Below, in pieces: positions 8,036-16,639 of a DNA stretch of 64,000 nt. A program made the translations under genes and the position numbers. Origin of the DNA: a virus. How positions within the stretch are numbered: position 1 is the stretch's first letter; each line of letters opens with the position of its first letter. Location of the stretch: IMG/VR virus record IMGVR_UViG_3300017917_001940, positions 1-64,000 of that record; one strand, written 5' to 3'. The notes beneath the pieces were generated by a model. That model saw only the letters and a list, made by a program, of their open reading frames with translations, was not told the DNA's origin and did no database searches.

Positions 8036-8773
8036 ATGAAGTTTAAAAAGATAGTAGGCTTTGGCGACAGTTGGACCTACGGTGACGAACTATTAGATCC
8101 CAACTTACTTAAAGAACATCCAGACGCACATTTCTGTTGGGATCAAAATACTGACTATAGAGAACGCAACTGTTTTCTTGGCCAATTAGCTGATCATTAT
8201 AATATTCCATACGAAAACTTTGGTATCCCCGGCGGTAGTTTAACATCAACTGAGTGGACATTTCAATGGTGGTTAGATCACGAAACATTCGATCTTAGTG
8301 ATTGTTTGGTATTAATTGGACTTACCAATGCCGACCGCATTACACACTATAACCCTAATCACGTACATTATTCAAACGATCCACCGTGGAACAAGTTTAT
8401 TCATAGTAGCTGGGTAGAGTTTGGTTCCAGCGTTATTCCAGAAGAATGGCGCACCATGGTCAAACAAGAGATTGTATTAACCACTTGCCCAGAATTAGAA
8501 ATGATTAACTTCCACAATGCTGTGTTGTTCTTTGATGGTATTGCCGCTAGGAACAACATTAATCTATTACAATTTAACATCATGCCCGCACCACGTCCGA
8601 TTGAACATGCACCCACGTATATTTGGCCGGACTTTTCCTGGACCATGTATTTCAGAGATCATCCTGGAAACCAAAAAAGAGAATTAGTCAAACCAGATGG
8701 ACATCCAAATGAAATTGGACATGGTTTGATAAAAGACCGCTTGATCGCACACATAGAATCCTGTACAATGTAA
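8036..8773 (+). CDS. SGNH/GDSL-type hydrolase
   Basis: The 245-aa protein has block I IVGFGDSWTYGDEL (GDS around residues 10-12), a Gly-rich FGIPGGSLTS segment that could act as block II, and KPDGHPNEIGH near the C-terminus, which supplies the Asp-x-His pair. It is similar in plan to the proteins at 110 and 5204. It probably hydrolyses an ester, but the substrate is not visible and there is no signal peptide. The gene stands between a structural gene and primase. Confidence 0.7.
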   Translation: MKFKKIVGFGDSWTYGDELLDPNLLKEHPDAHFCWDQNTDYRERNCFLGQLADHYNIPYENFGIPGGSLTSTEWTFQWWLDHETFDLSDCLVLIGLTNADRITHYNPNHVHYSNDPPWNKFIHSSWVEFGSSVIPEEWRTMVKQEIVLTTCPELEMINFHNAVLFFDGIAARNNINLLQFNIMPAPRPIEHAPTYIWPDFSWTMYFRDHPGNQKRELVKPDGHPNEIGHGLIKDRLIAHIESCTM

Positions 8774-8775
8774 GG

Positions 8776-9747
8776 ATGCTTGACATCCTTGCTTATCTAC
8801 CTGCTAAACGTAAAAAGTCTTCTGGCGGGTGGATTTCATTTAACGCACCATGTTGTGTACACAATGGCGAAAGCCAAGATCGGCGTCAACGTGGCGGACT
8901 AATGTTAAATGATCAAGGTTGGAGTTATCACTGCTTTAATTGTGGATTTAAAACCAGCTTTGTATTAGGGCGCCATTTGTCGTTTAAGGCTCGTAGTTTG
9001 CTACGTTGGCTCAATGTGCCGCAAGAAGAAATTGAGCGAGTGAACTTAGAAAGTCTCAAACACAAAAGCATCATAGGCATATTAGATGATCGCCAGCGTG
9101 TGGCCAATGAGTTACAAAGCATACACTTTGACAATCGAGAAATAGTTAATGCTGACTTGATAGGTCCAGGTGATGAGCATTATTGGGAATATTTAAGTCG
9201 GCGTCGTGTGCCCATGGATTATCCATTTATGAGATCCTTGGATAATCTTGGACGTGATCGCATTATTATTCCATTTACATACGATAATCGCATTGTAGGA
9301 ACTGCTGTGCGTTTTTTAGACAATCACACACCCAAGTATATTAACGACATACAGCATGGATATGTGTTTGGCACAGACTTACAACGTGAATCATGGCAGT
9401 ACGCACTGGTAATGGAAGGTGTGTTTGATGCACTAAGCATAGGTGGTCTGGCTGTGTTACACGCTGACGTCAATGACGCACAGGTCAAGCTCATACGTAG
9501 TTTAGGCAAAGAAGTTATTGTCGTGCCCGATCAAGACGAAGCTGGTATGAAGCTAGTAGATCGCGCAGTGGAATTAAACTGGGCAGTATCAATGCCTGAA
9601 TGGCCCGGCTGTAAAGATGTAAATGATGCTGTGATAAAATATGGTCGAATGGCCACACTAATATCCATACTAGCGGCCAAGGAAACTAGCAAGATAAAGA
9701 TTGAATTAAGGAAGAAGCAAATTGCCAAACACTTGCGTAGTGAATAA
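8776..9747 (+). CDS. DNA primase (gp61-like)
   Basis: This 323-aa primase has an N-terminal CHC2-type zinc finger (C26/C27, H29, C53, C56) and a TOPRIM domain. The catalytic Glu lies in VMEGVFDAL (E214), the Asp pair is VPDQDEAG (D252, D254), and KDVNDAV is at 280-286. In the T4 replisome, primase works with the gp41 helicase, here encoded 1.7 kb downstream. It makes RNA primers for the lagging strand. The start follows the preceding stop by two bases. Confidence 0.9.
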   Translation: MLDILAYLPAKRKKSSGGWISFNAPCCVHNGESQDRRQRGGLMLNDQGWSYHCFNCGFKTSFVLGRHLSFKARSLLRWLNVPQEEIERVNLESLKHKSIIGILDDRQRVANELQSIHFDNREIVNADLIGPGDEHYWEYLSRRRVPMDYPFMRSLDNLGRDRIIIPFTYDNRIVGTAVRFLDNHTPKYINDIQHGYVFGTDLQRESWQYALVMEGVFDALSIGGLAVLHADVNDAQVKLIRSLGKEVIVVPDQDEAGMKLVDRAVELNWAVSMPEWPGCKDVNDAVIKYGRMATLISILAAKETSKIKIELRKKQIAKHLRSE

Positions 9748-11077
9748 ACCACGTGTGGTTATTGCTACTGTTCCATTTGTTGATGAGAATACTCCATTGG
9801 CGGCGCCCGCTGTGTTAAAAGCCGCGCTAACTGCCGCTGGTATCGAATGTGTGGGTTTGGATCTTAACATAGAGATTTATAATAAAATACAACACAATCC
9901 AAACAGACATTTGTTTCTTGACTTTTTCTATAGACAAATAATACATGAAGAAATAGTAGAAGATCTGACTAAAATGTTAGACTTTTATGCTCAAGAACTA
10001 CTAGCACACAGACCCACTATCATTGGATTAAGTTTATTTTCTAGTAATTCCCAAACTTTTACTGCATGGCTGAGTGCGGTTTTACGCAATCAAGAACCCA
10101 CAGTTAAAATAGTCATCGGCGGCCCTGGATTAGAAACCCTGGAAAATTCTTTATTTAAATTTCCTGATCGAATAAAACAGCTAGGGCTAATTGATGATTA
10201 CATTACCGGCGACGCAGAAACGTCTTTTGTAGAATATGTTCGTGGCAATTACAATTACCCTGGAATTAATTCTACTAATTGGCAAGCTAATGCTAACTTT
10301 GATCAATTGCCCATGCCAGATTATTCAGATTATAGGTTCTTTAGATATGGTTATCCATTATTGCCTATTATAGACAGCAGAGGTTGTGTACAAAATTGTG
10401 AGTTTTGTGATGTTATTGCATTTTGGAAAAAGTTTCAATATCGTACAGCTGACAACATTTTTAATCAAATGTTCGCGCTAATTGAAAAATATCGTGTGTA
10501 CCGGTTTCAATTTTCCAGTAGCATTTGTAATGGCAATTTAAGAGAATTTAAAAAACTTGTCAAGCTCATAGCAGATTATAATGACAGTGTAAATGACAGT
10601 GAGCAAATACACTGGGTTGGATCTTTTATAGTGCGTCCATCTAATCAACATCGAGAAGAGTTGTGGCAACTAATAAAGAAAAGCAACGGATTCTTATTAA
10701 CTGGTGTTGAAAGCATTGTAGAGCATGTGCGTATTAACCTAGGCAAGAATTTCACTAATGCAGATTTAGATTACCATTTGGCTATGGCTAAAAAGTACCA
10801 AGTGCCCACAAACTTATTAATGATAGCGGCTTACCCAACCGAAACTGATGAAGATTATCAAACAACAATTCAGTGGTTTAAAGATCATCAAGAATATGCT
10901 AATAATACCATAATGAAAGTACAGTGTACTTTACCGGCAATATTGCCCGGAACAAAATTAGAAGCAAACATCAACCCGGAGCAATTTAACAACAACCATA
11001 GCCGACGTCGTCAGCATGCCCAACATCTTGAAGAAGTAATAAAACAATGTGGATTCGAAATACAAACATTCTTTTAA
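9722..11077 (+). CDS. Radical SAM protein with B12-binding-like N-terminus
   Basis: The 451-aa protein has an N-terminal Rossmann-like region (about 10-180, with LSLFSSNS and VIGGPGLE) typical of cobalamin-binding domains. The radical SAM cluster motif is RGCVQNCEFCD (C222, C226, C229), followed by a TIM-barrel-like region. The motif binds a 4Fe-4S cluster and cleaves SAM. The closest form is the B12-binding radical SAM family, but the substrate is unknown. The start is a TTG placed 7 bases after AAGGAAG; a GTG at 9740 is the alternative. It is one candidate user of the Fe-S clusters that the phage IscU and IscA could build. Confidence 0.8.
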   Translation: MPNTCVVNKPRVVIATVPFVDENTPLAAPAVLKAALTAAGIECVGLDLNIEIYNKIQHNPNRHLFLDFFYRQIIHEEIVEDLTKMLDFYAQELLAHRPTIIGLSLFSSNSQTFTAWLSAVLRNQEPTVKIVIGGPGLETLENSLFKFPDRIKQLGLIDDYITGDAETSFVEYVRGNYNYPGINSTNWQANANFDQLPMPDYSDYRFFRYGYPLLPIIDSRGCVQNCEFCDVIAFWKKFQYRTADNIFNQMFALIEKYRVYRFQFSSSICNGNLREFKKLVKLIADYNDSVNDSEQIHWVGSFIVRPSNQHREELWQLIKKSNGFLLTGVESIVEHVRINLGKNFTNADLDYHLAMAKKYQVPTNLLMIAAYPTETDEDYQTTIQWFKDHQEYANNTIMKVQCTLPAILPGTKLEANINPEQFNNNHSRRRQHAQHLEEVIKQCGFEIQTFF

Positions 11078-11463
11078 CTCTTGCTATACAGGCCAGTGAT
11101 CAAACAAAAATTTCTGTATTTGATCAGGAATTTAATCCCCTGCCCACAACTAGCACATGTCAAAATAATATTATTAATGTTGAAATTTTAACTTATATGC
11201 CCAATCAAGTGCTATTGGTCCTATCCGGTCCGGCTCGTTTATCTAACATGTGGTTAGCTGGTATAAAAGTTAAAAATGATAAACTGTTAAATGTCCTGGA
11301 ATATAAACCGTCCGCACAGTCATTTAACTCACCGGGTGATTATATCAATAACGTATCAACCAAGACCCTGGATTGGACCCAACCTGGTTGCGTGTTAATT
11401 AATCTTTTTAACCCAAATCCATTTGCCTATCATATGTATATTGGCAATAAAATATCGTTCTGA
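11047..11463 (+). CDS. Hypothetical protein after the radical SAM gene
   Basis: This 138-aa, beta-rich protein has no motif I recognise. It overlaps the 3' end of the radical SAM gene by 31 bases in another frame, so the two are probably co-transcribed. The C-terminal half contains DWTQPGCVLINLFNPNP. The absence of a signal peptide or membrane helix suggests a cytoplasmic or virion location. Confidence 0.55.
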   Translation: MWIRNTNILLTLAIQASDQTKISVFDQEFNPLPTTSTCQNNIINVEILTYMPNQVLLVLSGPARLSNMWLAGIKVKNDKLLNVLEYKPSAQSFNSPGDYINNVSTKTLDWTQPGCVLINLFNPNPFAYHMYIGNKISF

Positions 11464-11480
11464 CTTGTGTTAGACTAAAT

Positions 11481-11494
11481 GTATATGTTATAAT
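11481..11494 (+). promoter_or_regulatory. Extended -10 promoter of the helicase gene
   Basis: TATAAT (11489-11494) is preceded by TGT. A weak TTGTGT lies 18 bp upstream. Seven bases beyond the -10 is base 11501, and the ATG is at 11500, so the message is probably leaderless. Confidence 0.55.
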
Positions 11495-11499
11495 ATCTT

Positions 11500-12900
11500 A
11501 TGCTTAAAGAATACGGACTAGAAGTACAACGCTTGTTTTTAGAAATGATGCTCCAAGATGCTGAGAGCTATGTGCGTGTACAAAACATTTATAATCCAGA
11601 GAACTTTGATAGAAGTTTGCGACCAGCCGCGGAATTTATTCGCAAGCATTGTGCTGATCACAAGACCATGCCTGCCCTGGAACAATTAAATGCTGTGACA
11701 GGATTAAAACTACAGCACGTTCCAGACTTAAACGAAGATCACTTTTCGTGGTTCATGCAGGAGTTTGAAGGTTTTACCAAGCGACAAGAACTAGAACGTG
11801 CTATTTTAAAATCAGCTGACTTGCTGGAAAAAGGCGAGTTTGATCCTGTAGAAAAACTTATTAAAGATGCTGTACAAATAAGTCTAACTAAAGACATGGG
11901 TACAGATTACTTTGCCAGTCCTAAGTCCAGACTGGAAAAGTATTTTAATTCAGGTGGACAAGTTTCAACAGGTTGGCCTAGCTTAGACAAATTGCTATAT
12001 GGTGGATTCAGCCGCGGAGAATTAAACATTTTTGCTGGTGGATCAGGTTCAGGTAAATCGCTTGTGATGATGAACATCGCACTGAGCTGGTTAAATCAAG
12101 GACTCAGCGGTGTGTATATTTCGCTTGAATTGTCAGAAGAACTGGTGAGTTTGCGTACAGATGCCATGTTGTCAGGAATGTCAACAAAAGATATTAGACG
12201 TGACATGGACACCGCAGAATTAAAAGTTAAATTATATTCCAAGAAGTCCGGACAGTATAGAATTAAAGCCCTACCAGCACAAAGCAACATCAATGATATT
12301 CGTGCGTATATTAAAGAAGTACAAGTACAAACTGGATTACGAGTAGACTTTGTCATGGTAGACTACTTGGACTTGTTAATGCCAATCAGTGCTAAGGTTA
12401 GCCCAAATGATTTGTTTGTCAAAGACAAGTATGTTTCTGAAGAACTGCGTAACTTGGCCAAAGAGCTGGGTGTATTAATGGTCACAGCAAGTCAGTTAAA
12501 TCGTAGTGCTGTGGAAGAAATTGAATTTGACCACAGTCATATTTCGGGTGGTATATCTAAGATTAATACTGCGGATAACGTGTTTGGTATCTTTACCAGT
12601 AGAGCCATGCGTGAACGTGGACGCTATCAAATACAGTGTATGAAGTCTCGTTCTAGTACAGGTGTAGGACAAAAGGTAGACTTGGAATACAATATTGAAA
12701 CCATGCGTATTACAGACTTGGGCGAGGAAGAACAACAGTCTAGCGGATTTGTTAAAAAGAATAATGTGCTAGATTCAATTAAAGCACAAAGCACGTTTAA
12801 ACCTGCTCATTCGGATGAAGAAGACAGCCCCAAGGTACAAGCAGACGTTAATAGTGCAAAATTAAAGCAATTATTAAACAATTTAAAACCAAATTTATAA
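11500..12900 (+). CDS. Replicative DNA helicase (gp41, DnaB-like)
   Basis: The 466-aa protein is a RecA-fold hexameric helicase. The N-terminal helical domain (1-130) is followed by Walker A GGSGSGKS (180-187), Walker B VMVDYLDLL (Asp288) and the sensor-type ASQLNRSAVEE. It unwinds DNA ahead of the fork and recruits primase. Length matches T4 gp41 (475 aa). The acidic C-terminal tail (SDEEDSPK) may be an interaction segment. Confidence 0.92.
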   Translation: MLKEYGLEVQRLFLEMMLQDAESYVRVQNIYNPENFDRSLRPAAEFIRKHCADHKTMPALEQLNAVTGLKLQHVPDLNEDHFSWFMQEFEGFTKRQELERAILKSADLLEKGEFDPVEKLIKDAVQISLTKDMGTDYFASPKSRLEKYFNSGGQVSTGWPSLDKLLYGGFSRGELNIFAGGSGSGKSLVMMNIALSWLNQGLSGVYISLELSEELVSLRTDAMLSGMSTKDIRRDMDTAELKVKLYSKKSGQYRIKALPAQSNINDIRAYIKEVQVQTGLRVDFVMVDYLDLLMPISAKVSPNDLFVKDKYVSEELRNLAKELGVLMVTASQLNRSAVEEIEFDHSHISGGISKINTADNVFGIFTSRAMRERGRYQIQCMKSRSSTGVGQKVDLEYNIETMRITDLGEEEQQSSGFVKKNNVLDSIKAQSTFKPAHSDEEDSPKVQADVNSAKLKQLLNNLKPNL

Positions 12901-12921
12901 TCACCAAACCTTTAAAAGATC

Positions 12922-12929
12922 AATAAATA
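12922..12929 (+). promoter_or_regulatory. T4-type late promoter
   Basis: AATAAATA, 7/8 to the T4 late octamer, lies between the arms of an inverted repeat (AACCTTT at 12907, AAAGGTT at 12934). A short leader containing AAAAAGG precedes the ATG at 12950. Confidence 0.5.
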
Positions 12930-12949
12930 ATAAAAAGGTTCTGGCCATT

Positions 12950-13198
12950 ATGCAAAAGAAAACTCGTAGTTTATTAGAAGAACTAGACTCAATGTATATT
13001 GAGCGTGAAAAACGCCATATCATTGAAACTCGTGCTAGTAATATCATTGCTGGGGCTATACGTTTGCTTGAAGAAATCGAATCGAGCTATACTCCTGAGC
13101 AAGCTGAGAACCTTACACGTAAATTGCTCAATGCTATTAAATTAAAAGATCCGGGTAAATTTACACGCACCGTAAGGAAAACAGATGCAAATTCATGA
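12950..13198 (+). CDS. Small helical conserved phage protein
   Basis: This 82-aa, almost wholly helical, highly charged protein (LLEELDSMYIEREKRHI) resembles small conserved proteins at the edge of structural regions in marine T4-like phages. The coiled-coil character suggests oligomerisation. The function is unknown. It overlaps the next gene by 14 bases. Confidence 0.65.
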   Translation: MQKKTRSLLEELDSMYIEREKRHIIETRASNIIAGAIRLLEEIESSYTPEQAENLTRKLLNAIKLKDPGKFTRTVRKTDANS

Positions 13199-13841
13199 AA
13201 TAACTATTAATGCTAAAACTAAATTAGATGAAGCACTGCCAAATTGGATGGACCCTGCGGCTATTGCACAAAAAGCTAAATCAGTTGGACAAGGCATTAA
13301 ATCAGTTGGACAAAATATTAAACAAACAGTAGCTCCAGCACAACAGGCATATAAATCCTATAGTCAAAATAAAAAAATAGCTGGTGTATCTGATACTGCC
13401 TTAAAGGCATGGAGTACCTATGCTACTAATTTAGCCAAAGCCAATCCAGATCCTGCACGTTTTGAACAATTATACAAACAAGCTCTAACATCTTTTGTGC
13501 AAAAAAATCTATTAAAAAATCAATCAATTAATTCAGCTATTAATTCTCAGGAAATTAATACATTGATTAATAATATTACTGCACAACGCAACAATGCACA
13601 AGCATTACCATTGTTATTTAATAAATTAATTCAACAAGCATCATTGAGCACACAAGATCCTAGTAGAGGAGCTGGATTGTTGGTTAAAGTTATCAGTGCT
13701 AATCCAGCTGTATTACAGTTTAGAAACAAAACCTATGTCATTGGCAACCAAGGTGAGTGGGTAGATAAAGATTCTGGACAAGTAGCGGATCCAACATTTC
13801 AGGCATTTTTAGATCAAGAATTATCCAAGGCAACTCCATGA
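13185..13841 (+). CDS. Hypothetical protein with an N-terminal KSVGQ repeat
   Basis: This 218-aa Gln/Asn/Ala-rich helical protein contains a short tandem repeat, KSVGQGIKSVGQNIKQ, around residues 30-45. The N-terminus MQIHEITINAKTKLDE resembles starts of several virion-associated proteins in such phages. The last 4 bases overlap the start of the 625-aa gene (ATGA). Virion location is an inference. Confidence 0.55.
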   Translation: MQIHEITINAKTKLDEALPNWMDPAAIAQKAKSVGQGIKSVGQNIKQTVAPAQQAYKSYSQNKKIAGVSDTALKAWSTYATNLAKANPDPARFEQLYKQALTSFVQKNLLKNQSINSAINSQEINTLINNITAQRNNAQALPLLFNKLIQQASLSTQDPSRGAGLLVKVISANPAVLQFRNKTYVIGNQGEWVDKDSGQVADPTFQAFLDQELSKATP

Positions 13842-15715
13842 ACTTAATCGAAGGCGGCAATGTATTCAAGGATGCCGACGGACATCCTGCAACACAACGT
13901 ATTAATCAAACCGATGTAAAACCTACATTAGCTTGGTTGGACATGATGTTGCCTGATTTAGATTTACAAAATAACACCCTAGGATCAACAGGAATCAAGC
14001 CAACAAGCGGTGATTTAGATTTAGCCATTGATGCTAATAAAATTTCTAAAGAACAATTAACCGACCTATTAGTCAAATGGGTAAAAAGCCAAGGTATTCC
14101 GGAGCAGGAAATTAGAAATTGGGTACAAAAGTCTGGGTCAGCTGTGCATTTTAAAACACCAATAACTGGACGTCCGGCCAATGGCTTTGTACAAACAGAT
14201 TTTATGTTTCTTAAAAAACCAAATTGGTCAAAGTTTGTGCTAGGCGCCATGCCGGTGGACAGTGAATATAAAGGTCGTGAGCGTAATGTATTAATGAACA
14301 GCATAGCCAAGAGTATGGGTTATAAATTAAATCAAGTCGACGGTATTGCTGACCGTGCTAGTAATCAAGTGATTACTGACGATCCAGATCAAGTGGCTAA
14401 ATTATTATTGAATAAACAAGCCACACGAGAAGATTTAGCCAGTGTGGAAAACATATATCAGGCCCTAGCACGTGACCCTCGACGTGATATTAAACTATCT
14501 GACTTTAGAGATCATTTAGCTCGTGAAAACTTACCCGAGCCAGGACAAATTGCCGAGACACATTTTTTAGCTCGATTGCGTGATCGTATAGTAAATCAGG
14601 GCATGTATGCATTAATTGAAAGTGAACAATTAACAGAAGGCGAAGTGCGTATTCCACACATTGAAGATTTAGTGTTTAAAAAAGGCACACGTGGAGTAGA
14701 AGAAGCACTGGCAATTATTAGTCATGCCGCAGAAGACACTGCCGGCACAACCACAGTTAAATGGGATGGCAAGCCAGCAATTATTTGGGGACGTAAAGCC
14801 ACTGGTGAATTTGTTCTAACTGATAAATCAGGATTTGGCGCCAAAGGATATGATGGTTTGGCCACTAGCCCGGACATGCTGGCTCAAATAATGAACATGC
14901 GTGGTGGTGAGCGTGGAGAATTAATTGACATTTATCGTAAATTATGGCCCATGCTAGAAGCCGCTACTCCTAAATCGTTCACTGGCTATATGCAAGGTGA
15001 TTTATTATATACAAATACCCCACCCGAAGTGCGTGGAGCATATCAATTTAAACCTAATTTTATTGAATATAATATTCCTGTAGAAAGTAAATTGGGCCAA
15101 GCCATTGGTGCTAGTGAAGTGGGCATTGCCGCACACACTTATTACAAGGATCCAGGCAGTAATCCAGAACCAATTAAACATATTACCTTAAAGAAAGTTC
15201 CAGGATTATTGGTAATTGAGCCCACAGTAAAAGATATTTCCAATGTTCGCCCAGACGCTAAAAAAGTAAAAGAACTGCGTCAATTAATGCGAACCAATGG
15301 TGCCGCTATTGATCAATTGTTTAATCCTGCTGATTTAAGAGCCATGCAAATTAGTGATTTACCTGCGCTGTGCGAACGTTATATTAATTCACGTATACAC
15401 GATGATTATTCTAACTTATTAAGCGACTTTGGCCCATGGTTACAAAAGGCAGTTAGCCCACGCAAATATAACAATATTGTAGAATACTTACAAAGTCCAC
15501 GGTCAAACATGGCGGGCATGACAGCGGCATTTCAAGCGTTTATGTTGCTACATGAAATTAAAACACACATGCTAGAACAACTAGATCGCCAACAGCCCGG
15601 ACAAGAAGGCTGGGTTATAGCCAGTCCAGCTGGACGTGCTAAACTTGTAAACCGCTTTGGTTTTTCCGCTGGAAATCGAATCCTCAACAACCCTAATTTG
15701 GCGTCTCCGGTATAA
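13838..15715 (+). CDS. DUF6267-like protein with a nucleotidyltransferase-type N-terminus
   Basis: The 625-aa protein has two recognisable parts. Residues 49-66 carry LGSTGIKPTSGDLDLAID and residue 121 an Asp in VQTDFMF. Together these form the GS...DxD...D pattern of Pol-beta-fold nucleotidyltransferases. Residues about 270-500 match DUF6267 of marine T4-like phages and include VKWDGKPAIIWGR (K308-W-D-G), reminiscent of the KxDG adenylation motif of ligases and capping enzymes. Its role is unknown. It lies among virion genes, so it may be carried in the particle. Confidence 0.6.
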   Translation: MNLIEGGNVFKDADGHPATQRINQTDVKPTLAWLDMMLPDLDLQNNTLGSTGIKPTSGDLDLAIDANKISKEQLTDLLVKWVKSQGIPEQEIRNWVQKSGSAVHFKTPITGRPANGFVQTDFMFLKKPNWSKFVLGAMPVDSEYKGRERNVLMNSIAKSMGYKLNQVDGIADRASNQVITDDPDQVAKLLLNKQATREDLASVENIYQALARDPRRDIKLSDFRDHLARENLPEPGQIAETHFLARLRDRIVNQGMYALIESEQLTEGEVRIPHIEDLVFKKGTRGVEEALAIISHAAEDTAGTTTVKWDGKPAIIWGRKATGEFVLTDKSGFGAKGYDGLATSPDMLAQIMNMRGGERGELIDIYRKLWPMLEAATPKSFTGYMQGDLLYTNTPPEVRGAYQFKPNFIEYNIPVESKLGQAIGASEVGIAAHTYYKDPGSNPEPIKHITLKKVPGLLVIEPTVKDISNVRPDAKKVKELRQLMRTNGAAIDQLFNPADLRAMQISDLPALCERYINSRIHDDYSNLLSDFGPWLQKAVSPRKYNNIVEYLQSPRSNMAGMTAAFQAFMLLHEIKTHMLEQLDRQQPGQEGWVIASPAGRAKLVNRFGFSAGNRILNNPNLASPV

Positions 15716-15718
15716 ATA
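15711..15718 (+). promoter_or_regulatory. T4-type late promoter, perfect TATAAATA
   Basis: A perfect TATAAATA begins just before the end of the upstream gene and precedes a stem-loop and a strong Shine-Dalgarno. The T4 late start position would be base 15724. Confidence 0.75.
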
Positions 15719-15724
15719 AAAGTA

Positions 15725-15738
15725 GGACGGCCACGTCC
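15725..15738 (+). promoter_or_regulatory. 5'-terminal stem-loop of the late message
   Basis: GGACG-GCCA-CGTCC forms a 5-bp stem whose first base is one base after the predicted start of transcription. It is a likely mRNA-stabilising cap. Confidence 0.5.
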
Positions 15739-15760
15739 ACTTAATTAAGGAGATTTAAAA

Positions 15761-16156
15761 ATGGCATATATTACACCCGTACACGGTACAGCACAACCAG
15801 TATTCCACCAAGACGTTGCTAACGGTGCAGTTGCTGGTTCAGCAAACGTAGCCGCTCAATCGGTTACTAACCCAGCTGGTCCTAAGTTAGACTTCTTTGC
15901 TTTGACAGCTAACGCCGCTTTGACAAGCACAGGTAACACATGGCAATATTTGGGTAACGTTTTGAACGCTATCCAGCAAATCGGTACAGTTGCTTTCTAT
16001 CAAGTTAGCCCAACTGATGCTACAGTATTGAATATCGCTTTGTATCCAACTGGTATTCCAGCTGCCAACGTTGTTGCTGCCGCTCAGTCTGCTAACGCTA
16101 CTATCGGTATCCCAACAGCTAACATCAGCACAACAGCTAGTTTCACAACTCAGTAA
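15761..16156 (+). CDS. Small, probably abundant virion protein
   Basis: This 131-aa protein is rich in Ala, Val, Thr and Asn with few charges, and starts MAYITPVHGTAQPV. It has a perfect late promoter, a 5' stem-loop, a strong AAGGAG Shine-Dalgarno and its own terminator, and its codons are strongly biased (GCT, GTT, AAC). This package implies very high late expression. A head decoration or other repeated virion protein is the best guess, but no family is recognised. Confidence 0.6.
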   Translation: MAYITPVHGTAQPVFHQDVANGAVAGSANVAAQSVTNPAGPKLDFFALTANAALTSTGNTWQYLGNVLNAIQQIGTVAFYQVSPTDATVLNIALYPTGIPAANVVAAAQSANATIGIPTANISTTASFTTQ

Positions 16157-16179
16157 TCTGAGCTGTACTCAGCACAAGA

Positions 16180-16206
16180 AACCCTGGTTTAATTCCAGGG
16201 TTTTTT
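16180..16206 (+). terminator. Intrinsic terminator
   Basis: An 8-bp perfect stem (AACCCTGG at 16180-16187 with CCAGGGTT at 16195-16202) with a 7-base loop is followed by a T run. Confidence 0.9.
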
Positions 16207-16212
16207 ATTGAC

Positions 16213-16220
16213 CTTAAATA
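16213..16220 (+). promoter_or_regulatory. T4-type late promoter, leaderless spacing
   Basis: CTTAAATA, 6/8 to TATAAATA, ends 7 bases before the ATG at 16228. The predicted message start is 2 bases before that ATG. Confidence 0.5.
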
Positions 16221-16227
16221 TCTACAG

Positions 16228-16629
16228 ATGAAGATTCAATGTAGAACAACTTTTGATATCACTGCTACAGGTGTGACTGGGCATTTTAGAAGTAGCCGCT
16301 TGCCCTTTACTGATCTTGCGGGTAAAGCCATTGCCAATGAACGCGACTGGAATCGTTCTAGAAATCAACAGCGTAACTGGGAAACACTACAGCAATTAAT
16401 TAGTTTAAGAACACAGGTCAACATACAACAACCAATTAAAACAGCTGATTGTTGGGAGTTTGAATTTGACTTTGAAACTCACAGCGTATTTGATGACGGT
16501 ACTGATCTATTAGGTACATTAAAAGCTGATTGTTTTGGAGTACCTATGTTAACTCGACTAGAAGAATCGCAAGATCCTGGATCAACATTATGCTCTGATC
16601 AAAACATTTGGTTTACTGTATTAGAATAA
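16228..16629 (+). CDS. Conserved T4-like virion-associated protein
   Basis: The 133-aa protein starts MKIQCRTTFDITATGV and contains NQQRNWETLQQLISLRTQ and an acidic FEFDFETHS segment. The same order of features is familiar from hypothetical proteins of cyanophages and pelagiphages, where the start codon agrees. It has no Shine-Dalgarno and sits directly behind a late octamer. The function is unknown. Confidence 0.7.
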   Translation: MKIQCRTTFDITATGVTGHFRSSRLPFTDLAGKAIANERDWNRSRNQQRNWETLQQLISLRTQVNIQQPIKTADCWEFEFDFETHSVFDDGTDLLGTLKADCFGVPMLTRLEESQDPGSTLCSDQNIWFTVLE

Positions 16630-16632
16630 ATA
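16625..16632 (+). promoter_or_regulatory. T4-type late promoter, leaderless spacing
   Basis: AATAAATA, 7/8 to the consensus, ends 7 bases before the ATG at 16640 and overlaps the previous stop codon. Confidence 0.5.
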
Positions 16633-16639
16633 TAATGTT

